Shown: piece after piece, positions 16,823-25,886 of the stretch
Numbering within the stretch: position 1 is the first letter of the stretch
Layout: every line of letters begins with the position of its first letter
DNA from: Leucobacter tenebrionis
GTDB lineage: Bacteria > Actinomycetota > Actinomycetes > Actinomycetales > Microbacteriaceae
Length of the DNA: 64,000 nucleotides
Direction of reading: 5' to 3'
Assembly: GCF_019884725.1 (NCBI RefSeq)
Contig: NZ_CP082322.1
Location: 3,038,001 to 3,102,000 of the forward strand
Notes under the pieces: generated by a model
What the model was told of the DNA's origin: nothing
The model's database searches: none
The model's input: the letters and a program-made list of their open reading frames with translations, nothing else
Position numbers and translations under genes: made by a program

Positions 16823-17797
16823 ATGACCGCAACCCCCTCCCGCATCGTCGACATCGCCATCGGATTCATGGGCGCGAAGCAGCTCGACGCCGCGGCTCGC
16901 ATCGGCCTCTTCAAGGCGCTCGCCGACGGGCCCAAGAGTCTCTCGGAGCTCGCCGCCGCCACGCAGCACGCGGAGCGCCAGGTGCGCACCCTCGCCGACG
17001 CCATGAACAGCCTCGGCCTGCTCGGGCGCGAGAACGGCGTCTACTCCCTCGCCGAAGACGCCGAGAAGTACCTCTCGGGCAAGGGCGAGATCGACCTCAC
17101 CCCGTTCATCGCCTTCCTCGGCGACATCAGCTACAAGCAGTGGCTCGGCTACGACAAGACCGTCGACACTGACGAGGCCGGCACCCTCGACCTCGACGAG
17201 GCGGGCTGGGCGTTCTTCCTGAACGGCGTGATGACCTACAACGCCCTGCACGCCGAGCAGTTCGGCGAGGCGTTCGACTTCTCGCAGTACCGCGATGCGC
17301 TCGACTTCGGCGGCCTCGCGGCCGGCTTCTCGATCGTCGCGATGCAGCAGAATCCCGAGCTGAAGACCCGCTTCGTCTACGCCCCCGACATGTCCGGGGG
17401 CATCGCCGAGGCCGCGGCGGCAGCGGGGCTCGCAGACCGCGTGACCGTCGAGGAGGGCGCCACCGAGTCGACCGAGCCCGGCGGCGAGCACGACCTCGTG
17501 CTGCTGACCCACGTGCTGCACCGCTTCGACGAGGCCCAGAACCGCGCGATCCTGCGCGCATCGCGGGGCGCGGCCGCCGAGGGGGCGACGCTCATGCTGC
17601 TCGACTTCTTCCTCGACGAGGACGAGACGCAGCGCCCCATCGACGCGCTGCACGCCGGCGAGTACTTCAACATCGATGGCACGGTCGTGTACCCGATCGC
17701 GCAGGTGGAGGGTTGGCTCGCCGAGACCGGCTGGAAGGCCGAGCGCCTCGTCGCGCTGCCCGGCAGCCCGCGCGTGCTCGTCGCGACCGCGGTCTGA
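16823..17797 (+). CDS. Methyltransferase-like protein (winged-helix dimerisation plus SAM-type fold)
   Basis: Protein of 324 residues built like small-molecule O-methyltransferases. An N-terminal winged helix (DIAIGFMGAKQLDAAARIGL to ENGVYSLAEDAEKYL) precedes a Rossmann domain with LTHVLHRFDE, resembling the conserved His motif of that family. The SAM loop, normally DVGGGxG, reads DFGGLAAGFS, so SAM use is not certain. AAGGA precedes the ATG. It is divergent from a hydrolase and 110 bp upstream of the phosphotriesterase-like pair. It may methylate a phenolic or acidic intermediate, or may be a non-methylating descendant. Confidence 0.8.
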   Translation: MTATPSRIVDIAIGFMGAKQLDAAARIGLFKALADGPKSLSELAAATQHAERQVRTLADAMNSLGLLGRENGVYSLAEDAEKYLSGKGEIDLTPFIAFLGDISYKQWLGYDKTVDTDEAGTLDLDEAGWAFFLNGVMTYNALHAEQFGEAFDFSQYRDALDFGGLAAGFSIVAMQQNPELKTRFVYAPDMSGGIAEAAAAAGLADRVTVEEGATESTEPGGEHDLVLLTHVLHRFDEAQNRAILRASRGAAAEGATLMLLDFFLDEDETQRPIDALHAGEYFNIDGTVVYPIAQVEGWLAETGWKAERLVALPGSPRVLVATAV

Positions 17798-17907
17798 GCG
17801 CGGACGCGGGAGCGGGCATGCGCCGCGAGCTCGCAGCGCATGCTCGCAGCGGGATATGAGGCTCGGGCGTGCATGACCCGGGGTGTGAACGCAATGGAGG
17901 ATCGCGG

Positions 17908-19158
17908 ATGCCCGTCATCGAGACCGTGCTGGGAGCCGTCGACGCGGCACCGCTGCGCACCGTGCTCGCAGCCGAGACCCTGCTGTGCGCCCCGCCGCAG
18001 CAACGCGGCAACGCAGGTCTGCCGGCCACCGACGCGGAGTTCGCGCGTGCGGCGGTGAGCATGCCGATGCTCGGCCGGCTCATGCTGGGCGCGCCCAACA
18101 TCGACGACCGCACGCTCGTCGCCGCGGACGCCGAGGGCGCGCTCGACACGCTCGCAGCGGCGACGGGCGGGCAGAACGGCGACGAGGGCGGCGATGCCGC
18201 CGCGACCGCGGTGATCGCCCTCGCCGGATTCGGCTCGACCGCCGACCGCGCCTCGCTCGCGTGCCTGAGCCGCGCGAGCGGGATCGCGATCGTGCGGGGC
18301 GTCGACGGTCGAGCCGCGGGGGCCGACGGCCGACCAGCGCGCGACGACGAAACCGCGCCCCACGGCGGACTCGCACCCCGCGACGACCCAGAGGCCGCGG
18401 GGGAGAGGATCGCGGTCGAGCTCGAGGAGTTCAACGCCGGCGTCGTGGGGGCGATCCCGCTGCCCGGGGCGGCGCAGGGAGGGGATTCGGGATCCGGCGC
18501 CTCCTCGGCCGCACCCGACGCCGATCGCGCGCTCCTCGCCGCGGCCGCCGCCGCTGCGCATCGAGCCGGGGCGGCGCTCGTGCTCGCCCCGCGCACCGAT
18601 CCCTGGGCCGTCTCGCAGGGGCTCGCCGGCGGTGTCGGCGACACGGAAGAGCGAGCGGCCCGCGATACCGTGGCCCTGTTCGAGGAGGCTCTCGAGGTCG
18701 CGGAATCCGCGGGCCTCGACCGTTCGCGCGTCATCCTCACCGGGGCCGCGGGCCTTGTCTGCGACGCCTCCGGGGCGGGCGCGGATCACGGCCGCCTCGA
18801 TGCGCTCCTCGACCTCGGTGCGGCGATCTGCTTCGACCAGCTGGGGCGGATCCCGAACGTGCGCACGATCGTCTCGGACCACGACATCGCGGTCGCGATC
18901 CTGCGCGCCGCCGAGCGGGGAGCGGCGAGCCGGATCCTGCTCAGCTGCGGCATACGCAACAAGCACCGCCTCGCGTCGTACGGCGGCAACGGGCTCGAGT
19001 TCGTGCCGCAGCAGTTCCTGCCATATCTGCGGATGCTGGGCGCCGACGACGCGCTGGTGCGCGCCGTCGGCGGCGGGAACGCTCTGCGCCTGCTCGCGCG
19101 CGAACCCGCGCGGGCCGGGGAGCACGACGACGAGACGACTCGGGGAGCGAACGCATGA
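17908..19158 (+). CDS. Degenerate phosphotriesterase-like protein
   Basis: Protein of 416 residues whose C-terminal half resembles the phosphotriesterase family (RILLSCGIRNKHRLASYGG, then PYLRMLGADD; two separate motifs). The N-terminal HxH metal motif is missing, and the late GGD/GHD metal Asp is replaced by SCG. A long Gly/Ala/Asp-rich insert lies near residues 135-200. It is therefore unlikely to bind the usual binuclear zinc centre. GGAGG precedes the ATG at 17908. Its stop overlaps the start of the intact homologue (ATGA), so the two are translationally coupled and may form a hetero-oligomer. Confidence 0.75.
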   Translation: MPVIETVLGAVDAAPLRTVLAAETLLCAPPQQRGNAGLPATDAEFARAAVSMPMLGRLMLGAPNIDDRTLVAADAEGALDTLAAATGGQNGDEGGDAAATAVIALAGFGSTADRASLACLSRASGIAIVRGVDGRAAGADGRPARDDETAPHGGLAPRDDPEAAGERIAVELEEFNAGVVGAIPLPGAAQGGDSGSGASSAAPDADRALLAAAAAAAHRAGAALVLAPRTDPWAVSQGLAGGVGDTEERAARDTVALFEEALEVAESAGLDRSRVILTGAAGLVCDASGAGADHGRLDALLDLGAAICFDQLGRIPNVRTIVSDHDIAVAILRAAERGAASRILLSCGIRNKHRLASYGGNGLEFVPQQFLPYLRMLGADDALVRAVGGGNALRLLAREPARAGEHDDETTRGANA

Positions 19159-20324
19159 GTGCGAACGGCGCGATCGGCCGGGGCGGCCCCGCGGGCATGA
19201 GCCGCACGGGCGGCGGCCCGATCCCGAACTCGGACGGGTTGCCGCCGATCCCGAACCTCTCGGGTCTCGTGCAGACCGTGCTCGGCCCGCTGCCGCCCGA
19301 GCAGCTCGGCCCGACGCTCATGCACGAGCACATCTTCCTCGACATCCGCCGCCCGGCGCACACGCCGAACCCGCGGCCGGGGGAGTGGGACGAAGCTGCC
19401 CGGGATCCGCTCACCCTCGACGCGCTCGCCGCCGTGCGCCGAGGCCGCCCCAACATCGACAACGACGTGCTCGGCGACTTCGACACGGCGCTCGACGAGG
19501 TGGGCGATTTCGCCCGCCAGGGCGGCGGCACGATGGTGGAGGTCACCCCGAACGGCGTGGGCCGCGACGCCCGGGCGCTCGCGCGACTCAGCCGCGCCTC
19601 GGGCCTCAACATCGTGATGGGCGCCGGCTGGTACCAGAAGGATCTTCACCCGGCCGGCTTCTCCGACCGCAGCATCGACGATCTCGCCGCCGAGATCGTG
19701 CGCGACATCGTTCTCGGCGTCCCTGACGCGGACGGTCGGAGCACCGGGATCCGCTCGGGCATCATCGGCGAGGTCGGCGCCGAGGGCGATCCCGTCGACC
19801 CCGAGGAGATGCGCAGCGTGCGCGCCGCCGGGCGGGCCTCCGCTCTGACGGGCGCGCCGATCACGCTGCACATGGGCGGTTTCGGTGAGGCGAAGCTTCG
19901 GGTGCTCGATGCGCTCGAGGAGGAGGGCGCGGATCCGCGATCCGTCGTCTTCGGGCACGCCGGCACTATCGCCGACGACATGGATCTCGCGCGGCGGCTG
20001 CTCTCGCGCGGGGTGACCGTCGAGGCGGACTTCCTGGGCACGACCGGGAGCCCGTGGGGCACGCTCTTCCCGTTCACCGACCGTTCGGTGGCGCGCGGCT
20101 TCGCGCAGCTCGTCGCCGAGGGATGGGGATCGCAGCTCGTGCTCGGCGGGGACGTGTGCCAGAGGGTGCAGCTGCGCCGCTACGGCGGGCACGGCTACGG
20201 GTACATCGTCGACCACTTCCTGCCGACGCTCGAGGAGTTCGGCGTCGCCCCCGAGGCGCTCGACCGCATGATGGTCGAGAATCCCGCGCGAGTGCTGACG
20301 TTCCGGGAGCCGCGCGAGGGCTGA
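19155..20324 (+). CDS. Phosphotriesterase-family metal-dependent hydrolase
   Basis: TIM-barrel amidohydrolase of 389 residues with an apparently complete metal site. His57 and His59 are in LMHEHI, bridging Glu206 in IIGEVG takes the place of the carbamylated Lys, and His239, His268 and Asp333 (GGDVC) follow. Glu at the bridging position is known from E. coli PHP-type relatives. It may hydrolyse lactones or phosphoesters; the family name does not prove phosphotriesterase activity. An N-terminal 40-residue Gly/Pro-rich segment precedes the domain. It starts by ATGA overlap with the degenerate homologue and is convergent with TetR-1. Confidence 0.88.
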   Translation: MSANGAIGRGGPAGMSRTGGGPIPNSDGLPPIPNLSGLVQTVLGPLPPEQLGPTLMHEHIFLDIRRPAHTPNPRPGEWDEAARDPLTLDALAAVRRGRPNIDNDVLGDFDTALDEVGDFARQGGGTMVEVTPNGVGRDARALARLSRASGLNIVMGAGWYQKDLHPAGFSDRSIDDLAAEIVRDIVLGVPDADGRSTGIRSGIIGEVGAEGDPVDPEEMRSVRAAGRASALTGAPITLHMGGFGEAKLRVLDALEEEGADPRSVVFGHAGTIADDMDLARRLLSRGVTVEADFLGTTGSPWGTLFPFTDRSVARGFAQLVAEGWGSQLVLGGDVCQRVQLRRYGGHGYGYIVDHFLPTLEEFGVAPEALDRMMVENPARVLTFREPREG

Positions 20325-20368
20325 GCGCCGCTGAGCTGCGCGAGCCGCAGGAGAGTGGGCGCCGCCCC

Positions 20369-20959
20369 TCAGGGCTTGCGGAGCCGCGCGATGAAGTCGG
20401 TCACCTGCGCGTCGAGCACGGCGCTGTCGAGGTGCTCGGGGCTCACGACGCGGGTGACGGTCGCGCCGATGTTCATGAGCACGATCTCGCTGACCAGCTG
20501 CTCGTCGGGGGTCTCGGTGACGATGTCGCCGTCCTCGCGCCCCTCGCGCAGGTACTGCATGTACCCGGCCTTCCAGCTGGTGAGGTGCTCCCCGTAGTCG
20601 TGATCGATCTCGCTGCTGAAGGCGCAGCGCTCCCAGAACGAGAGCAGCACGCGCGCGGCGGTGGCGTCCTCGTTGGTGGGCAGCGTGTAACGCATCGACA
20701 TCTCGAGCGCTTCGATGCCGCGTTTGCCCGCGACATGCTCGGCGAGACGGCCCTGAATGCGCGACAGCGACCGCTCGTAGGCGCCCTCGATGATCGCGTC
20801 CTTGCCAGAGAAGTAGTGCTTCAGGGCGCCGTTCGCGAAGCCGGCCCGCGACGCGATCTCGCGCATGGTGGCCGCCTCGATGCCGCCCTCCACGATGAGC
20901 TGCCACGTGACGTCGACGATCTCCTTGCGGCGCTGATCGTGGTCGATGATCTTCGGCAT
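20369..20959 (-). CDS. TetR-family regulator (TetR-1)
   Basis: Transcriptional regulator of 196 residues. The N-terminal HTH is MREIASRAGFANGALKHYF, and the rest is a ligand-binding helical domain. The start MPKIIDHDQRR is shared with TetR-2 and TetR-3 in this window. AGAGG precedes the ATG at 20959. A TCTAC-N4-GTAGA-like element lies about 30-40 bp upstream, which suggests autoregulation. The same element recurs at three catabolic promoters to the left, so this is the best candidate for local repressor of the block from 2 to 20 kb. Confidence 0.92.
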   Translation of the reverse strand: MPKIIDHDQRRKEIVDVTWQLIVEGGIEAATMREIASRAGFANGALKHYFSGKDAIIEGAYERSLSRIQGRLAEHVAGKRGIEALEMSMRYTLPTNEDATAARVLLSFWERCAFSSEIDHDYGEHLTSWKAGYMQYLREGREDGDIVTETPDEQLVSEIVLMNIGATVTRVVSPEHLDSAVLDAQVTDFIARLRKP

Positions 20960-20984
20960 TGAGAACCTCTCCGGCGAGTTCGAG

Positions 20985-21009
20985 TTTTCTCCTCCATTGT
21001 AGACGAAAA
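20985..21009. promoter_or_regulatory. Candidate TetR-1 autoregulatory operator
   Basis: TTTTC and GAAAA arms flank TCCTC-CATT-GTAGA, a weaker member of the TCTAC-N4-GTAGA family, just upstream of TetR-1. The remaining gap to 21226 shows no gene or other clear signal. Confidence 0.5.
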
Positions 21010-21226
21010 CGGCGGCGCGCTGCGGAGCGTGGGAACGCCCCGGATCCGCGCCCTCCTCTCGTGAGCGAGGCGCTTGATCCTGCGATCGAGATGACGCGTA
21101 CGGCCCCTTGCGGGCGCTGCCGGGGGCAACAGGCGTGATCTCGATCACGGGCGCCTCCCCCACCCGCTGTGCGCAGGAGTGCAATGCCGGTGCGTCGAAA
21201 CCCTAGAGGTCGCCCGCACCCTGGCC

Positions 21227-21232
21227 TAGCAT
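21227..21232 (+). promoter_or_regulatory. Leaderless -10 element before the 5'-nucleotidase
   Basis: TAGCAT followed by exactly six bases and the ATG at 21239. This is the TANNNT-N6-ATG layout of leaderless actinobacterial transcripts, and no good SD is present. Confidence 0.55.
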
Positions 21233-21238
21233 CAGGGG

Positions 21239-23155
21239 ATGCTTCAACGGAGAAGAACCTCGCAGAACCTGATCATCGGAACCGCGGCTGGGGCAGCCGC
21301 GCTGCTCCTGGCGGCTGCACCCGCAGCGGTGGCGGAGGAACCCGCCGCCGATCCCGCGTTCACGGGCACCGTCAGCATCGTGCACATCAACGACGTGCAC
21401 TCGAACGTGTTCGAGGGGGAGCCCGGCATCGGCTACGGCCGTGCCGCAGCCTACGCCGCGCAGGTGCGCGCGGAGAATCCCGACACGCTCTTCCTCGACG
21501 CCGGCGACGTGTTCGCGGGGAACCCGTACTCCGCGATCGACGAGGGAGCCGGCCTCGTGCCGGTGCTGAACACCCTCGATCTCGACGCGATGACGGTGGG
21601 AAACGCCGAGTTCACCTACGGCTCGTCCGTGCTCGAGGAGCGGCTCGGCGCGTTGAACTACCCGGCACTCGGGGGCAACATGATCTACCGCGCCGACCGG
21701 CGGCCGATCGCCCCGACCACCACCACGGTCGACCTGCCGAACGGCATGACCGTCGGGATCGTCGGGGTGACCACGCCCTCCTCTGCGCTCATGGGAGCCG
21801 ACGATCTCGCCTACGTCGACGCGATCGAGGTGGCGCGCCAGGGCGTCGCCGAGCTGCGCGCGGCGGATGTCGACCTGCTCGTGGGCCTCGTGCACCTGGG
21901 CGAACTCGACGCGGAGATGTCGAGTCCGAAGCTCGCCGAGGCGATCCCCGATTTCGACGTGATCATCGACGGGCACAGCCACACGGCGTTTCCCGAGGGG
22001 CTCGTCGTGAACGGCACGCTCATCGCGCAGGCCGGGGGATTCTCGGAATACATCGGACGGGTCGATCTCGATCTCGTCGACGGCGGGGTCACCGGAGTGG
22101 AGGCGCAGCTCAGCGGTCTCGAGGATCTGGCCGGGCTCGCTCCGAAGCCCGATACGCAGCAGGCGCTGGATCAGATGCGGCAGAGCGCTGATGAGCAGTT
22201 CGCGGAGGTGGTCGGGTCGACGCTGGTGCCGCTCGACGGCAATCGCTCGCTCGTGCGCACCGGAGAGGCCGCCGTCGCCAACATGTTCGCCGACGCGGTC
22301 AGGGAGGCGACCGAGGCGGATCTCGCGTTCCTCTCAGCCGGGTACGTCGGAGGCCAGATCGAGCCGGGCGACATCACGCGCCGTCAACTCTTCGAGATCG
22401 CGCGGGTCGACACGAGCATCATCACCAAGCGCATGACGGGGCAGCAGATCCTCGACTACATCGAGCGGTGCGTGCGGGAGTATCCGAGGGAATCGGGCGA
22501 GTTCATCCACGTGGGCGGTGGAGGCTACTCCATCGACGTCGAAGCCGAGCGCCGCGTGCACAGTGTGACGGTCGACGGTGAGCCCATCGGCCTCGACACG
22601 AGCTACCTCGTGGCGCTGCCGAAGGGCGGCGGCGAGTTCCCCGGTGCGATCGACGCCGAGACCGTGGCGGATCACGGCTCGGCGACTCCGATGCTCGAGG
22701 CGTACCTGCGGGCGCACAGCCCGGTGTCGCCCGAACTCGAGGGGCGGATCGCCTTCGCGCCGACCCCGGGGCCCGGCGATAGCGATGCCGGTGCCGACTC
22801 GGGCGCTGAGGGCAGTGACGCGGGCGGCGGACCCGAGAGCGACAGCGATGCCGGTGCGGGATCGCCGGACGGCAGTGCGCCGGGGGATGCCGACGCGAGC
22901 GGGCAGGCGACGGCGGGATCCGAAGCGGCTGCCGATTCCGGTGCGGGTGCTGGCGCTGGATCCGACGCGGATGCGGACAGCCGGGAGAGCGGCGGCGCCT
23001 CGGATGGCCCGGCACCGTCCGCTAAGGGCGACTCGGAAGTCGGACTCGCGAGCACCGGCTCCGAGGGTTCGGGCGTCGTGCTCGGGTTGGCCGGGATCGC
23101 GGTACTCGTCGGGGGCGCCGTGCTCGGCCTGCGTGCGAGGGCGGTGCGCCGGTAG
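21239..23155 (+). CDS. Cell-wall-anchored 5'-nucleotidase/metallophosphatase
   Basis: Secreted nucleotidase of 638 residues. A signal peptide (residues 1-32, ending AVAEE) is followed by a metallophosphoesterase domain (HINDVHSNVFE, DAGDVF, GNAEF, IDGHSHT) and a 5'-nucleotidase C-terminal domain (about 310-505). A 120-residue Gly/Ala/Ser/Asp spacer then leads to LASTG, a hydrophobic helix and RAVRR. LAxTG is a sortase E-type sorting signal, so the enzyme is probably linked to the wall. It releases phosphate from extracellular nucleotides. It appears to be a stand-alone housekeeping gene between catabolic blocks. Confidence 0.93.
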   Translation: MLQRRRTSQNLIIGTAAGAAALLLAAAPAAVAEEPAADPAFTGTVSIVHINDVHSNVFEGEPGIGYGRAAAYAAQVRAENPDTLFLDAGDVFAGNPYSAIDEGAGLVPVLNTLDLDAMTVGNAEFTYGSSVLEERLGALNYPALGGNMIYRADRRPIAPTTTTVDLPNGMTVGIVGVTTPSSALMGADDLAYVDAIEVARQGVAELRAADVDLLVGLVHLGELDAEMSSPKLAEAIPDFDVIIDGHSHTAFPEGLVVNGTLIAQAGGFSEYIGRVDLDLVDGGVTGVEAQLSGLEDLAGLAPKPDTQQALDQMRQSADEQFAEVVGSTLVPLDGNRSLVRTGEAAVANMFADAVREATEADLAFLSAGYVGGQIEPGDITRRQLFEIARVDTSIITKRMTGQQILDYIERCVREYPRESGEFIHVGGGGYSIDVEAERRVHSVTVDGEPIGLDTSYLVALPKGGGEFPGAIDAETVADHGSATPMLEAYLRAHSPVSPELEGRIAFAPTPGPGDSDAGADSGAEGSDAGGGPESDSDAGAGSPDGSAPGDADASGQATAGSEAAADSGAGAGAGSDADADSRESGGASDGPAPSAKGDSEVGLASTGSEGSGVVLGLAGIAVLVGGAVLGLRARAVRR

Positions 23156-23335
23156 GGGCCGGCCCGACACGAGGTCAGGGATCCACCGCCCCGCGTCCGA
23201 CCCCGATTGACCGCCCCGGCACTGGTCTTGCACCTGGGAGCACGACCGGGGCGGAAGCTCTCGACCGGTATTCGCGGCGGTGCCAGGCTGGAGGACGGGT
23301 GCGGCGAGGGCGCTGCACGTGTGAGAGGAGTTCTG

Positions 23336-24910
23336 ATGTCGGAGCATTCGGGTTCGGCGGTGCCGGAGAGCGTGATCGTTGTCGGTGCGGGTTCGGCGGG
23401 GTCGGTGGTGTCGCGTCGGTTGGCCGATGCGGGGGTCGAGGTGACGCTGCTGGAGGCCGGTGGTGAGGATACGAATCCCGCGATCCATGATCTGAGCCGG
23501 ATGGGCGAGTTGTGGCACTCGCCGGATGACTGGGATTACTACACGGTGCCGCAGGCGGGCGCGAACGGGCATCGTCTGCACTGGCCGCGCGGCAAGGTGC
23601 TGGGCGGTTCCCACTCGCTGAACGCGATGATCTGGGTGCGGGGTGTGCCGCAGGATTACGATCACTGGGCGTCGTTGGGCAATGACGGCTGGGATTGGGA
23701 GAGCGTGCTGCCGGTGTTCAGGGCGATCGAGCACTATCGGGGTGGGGGCGAGCCGGCCCTGCACGGGGCCGAGGGCCTGCTGGATGTGACGGACGAGTAC
23801 GAGTTGTCGCCGATCCAGCGGTCCATCATCGAGGCCGCGGTCGAGGAGGGCCTCGCGCGTAACCCGGATTACAACGGCGCCTCGATCGAGGGGGTGGCGC
23901 AGCAGCAGATCACGGTGCGCGACGGGAAGCGGCTGAATACGTATATGGCGTATGTGAAGCCGGTGCGGGATCGCATCCGGCTCGAGACGGGGTGCCATGT
24001 GCACGAGTTGATCTTCGCCGAGGACGGCGAGGGCGGGCGTCCCCGTGTGGTGGGGGTGCGGTTCTCGCAGGGCGGGGAACTGCGGGAGGTGCGGGCGGAT
24101 GAGGTGGTGCTCGCGGCGGGTGCGATCGATTCGCCGCGGGTGCTGCTGCGCAGCGGGATCGGCCCGGCCGACGAGTTGCGGGAGGTCGGGATCGAGCCGC
24201 GCGTGGACCTGCCGGGTGTGGGGAAGAATCTGCACGATCACTATCTGGCGCCGGTGATCTTCGATACGGAGACCCCGATCGATCCGCCGCGCGAGGGCGT
24301 GTCGGTGACGCAGTCGCATCTGTTCTGGAAGAGCCGGGAGGAGCTGGATCGCCCGGATACGCAGCCGATCCATTTCTCGGTGCCGATGTACGGCGACTTC
24401 CTGGAGCCGAAGGGTGATAACGGGTTCTCGTTGATGGCCGGGCTGGTGACGCCGCAGTCGCGGGGCGAGATCCGCCTGTCGGGGCCGGATCCGGAGGATC
24501 CGCTGCTGCTGGATCCGCACGCGCTCGAGCACGAGGACGATGTCGCGTCGCTCGTGGCGTCGGTGCGGCAGTGCCGCAGGATCGGGAGCCAGGCCGCGCT
24601 CGCGGCGGCTCCGGCCGACGGCGGGTGGGGCGCGACCGAGGTGTACCCGGGCCCAGAGGTGGGTGACGGCGAGGATCTGGTCGATTACGTGCGGAACACG
24701 CTCGCGACCTACCACCACCAGGTCGGCACCTGCAAGATGGGCGTCGACGAGCTCGCGGTGGTCTCGCCCCGGCTGGCGGTGCACGGGGTGGACGGGCTGC
24801 GCGTGATCGACGCGTCCGTGATGCCGCGCATCACTACGGGCAACACGAACGCTCCCGCGATCCTCATCGGCGAACAGGGCGCGAAATTCGTGCTCGCAGG
24901 CGAACGCTAG
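23336..24910 (+). CDS. GMC-family FAD-dependent oxidoreductase
   Basis: Flavoprotein of 524 residues of the glucose-methanol-choline family. The FAD loop is VVGAGSAGSVV, with LLEAGGED and GMC signature 1 in GKVLGGSHSLNAM. Signature 2 is in GAIDSPRVLLRSGIGP. The catalytic His is in YHHQVGTCKMG and the last motif is GNTNAPAILIGE. It oxidises an alcohol, with oxygen or another electron acceptor. GAGAGGAG precedes the ATG at 23336. Codons in the first two thirds often end in T or use TTG and GGT, unlike the neighbours, which suggests more recent acquisition. An SDR follows after 11 bp. Confidence 0.93.
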   Translation: MSEHSGSAVPESVIVVGAGSAGSVVSRRLADAGVEVTLLEAGGEDTNPAIHDLSRMGELWHSPDDWDYYTVPQAGANGHRLHWPRGKVLGGSHSLNAMIWVRGVPQDYDHWASLGNDGWDWESVLPVFRAIEHYRGGGEPALHGAEGLLDVTDEYELSPIQRSIIEAAVEEGLARNPDYNGASIEGVAQQQITVRDGKRLNTYMAYVKPVRDRIRLETGCHVHELIFAEDGEGGRPRVVGVRFSQGGELREVRADEVVLAAGAIDSPRVLLRSGIGPADELREVGIEPRVDLPGVGKNLHDHYLAPVIFDTETPIDPPREGVSVTQSHLFWKSREELDRPDTQPIHFSVPMYGDFLEPKGDNGFSLMAGLVTPQSRGEIRLSGPDPEDPLLLDPHALEHEDDVASLVASVRQCRRIGSQAALAAAPADGGWGATEVYPGPEVGDGEDLVDYVRNTLATYHHQVGTCKMGVDELAVVSPRLAVHGVDGLRVIDASVMPRITTGNTNAPAILIGEQGAKFVLAGER

Positions 24911-24921
24911 AGGGATCGGCG

Positions 24922-25665
24922 ATGAGCGCGCACGCGGTTCCCGCCCTGGCGCCCGGGCTGTTCTCCGGCAAGACCGTGCTGGTCACGGGCGGCACCTCGG
25001 GGATCGGTCTCGCAACGGCTGAGACGTTCGCGCGTCTGGGCGCCCGCGTGCTCGCGGTGGGTCTCGGCGCCGAGCGCGCGGAGGTCTCGGAGGGCGTCGA
25101 CCTCGAACTCGTCGAGGTCGACGTCACCGACGACGAAGCGCTGCGCGCTCTGATCGCCGGGCTCGACCGGCTCGACGTGCTGGTTCCCGCCGCGGGGATC
25201 AGCCTGGGGGAGCGCGAACTCGAGTGGGAGCCGTTCAACACCGTTGTGTCGATCCAGCTCGCCGCCGTGTACCGCGTCGCCGAACTGGCGCGCCCGCTGC
25301 TCGCGGCGTCGGGCGGATCCCTCGTCACGATCGCCTCGATGTTCGCGTACTTCGGCGGTGGATCGCGCGTGGCCTACTCCGCGTCGAAGGGCGGCGTCGT
25401 GCAGCTCACGAAGTCGCTCGCGGAGGCGTGGGCGGGCGACGGCATCCGGGTGAACTGCGTCGCGCCGGGATGGATCGAGACACCGCTCGCGGACGGTCTG
25501 GACCAGCAGGCGAAGGAGCGGATCCTCTCCCGCACGCCGCTCGCCCGCTTCGGCGCGGCCGCCGAGGTCGCCGCGGTGATCGCGTTCCTCGCGTCGGACG
25601 CGGCATCGTTCGTCAACGGAGCCGTGCTGCCGGTCGACGGCGGGTACCTCACCACCGCGATCTGA
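24922..25665 (+). CDS. Short-chain dehydrogenase/reductase
   Basis: Classical SDR of 247 residues: cofactor loop TGGTSGIG, DVTDDEA, PAAGIS in place of NNAG, Ser in TIASMFAYF, Tyr/Lys in YSASK and VDGGYLT at the end. It is co-transcribed with the GMC oxidoreductase (11-bp gap), which suggests two successive oxidations of one substrate. Transcription from this operon may run on toward the IclR gene, but the 221-bp gap suggests otherwise. Confidence 0.92.
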   Translation: MSAHAVPALAPGLFSGKTVLVTGGTSGIGLATAETFARLGARVLAVGLGAERAEVSEGVDLELVEVDVTDDEALRALIAGLDRLDVLVPAAGISLGERELEWEPFNTVVSIQLAAVYRVAELARPLLAASGGSLVTIASMFAYFGGGSRVAYSASKGGVVQLTKSLAEAWAGDGIRVNCVAPGWIETPLADGLDQQAKERILSRTPLARFGAAAEVAAVIAFLASDAASFVNGAVLPVDGGYLTTAI

Positions 25666-25886
25666 GGGGTCGGAGGAGCCGAGTCTTCTTGAAATCGTTA
25701 TCCTGCGTGGGCCCGTGGATCGCTCAGCTGGAATCCCGTACGCGATTTTCGGCGATCCGCGCCTACGCCACCGCGGAGACCGGCACGCTCATCGTCAGTG
25801 AGCGAGCACCTGCTCGGCGTTGTCCTGTCTGAGCGCTCGGATAGCATGAGAGGAATACAACGTCTGAGCAAAGGAGCGCGAGTCGC

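Noticed and set aside
22334-24784. Long minus-strand frame rich in His and Arg across the GMC oxidoreductase
   Set aside because: Composition is that of an antisense frame, it has no recognisable domain and the plus-strand gene is complete.
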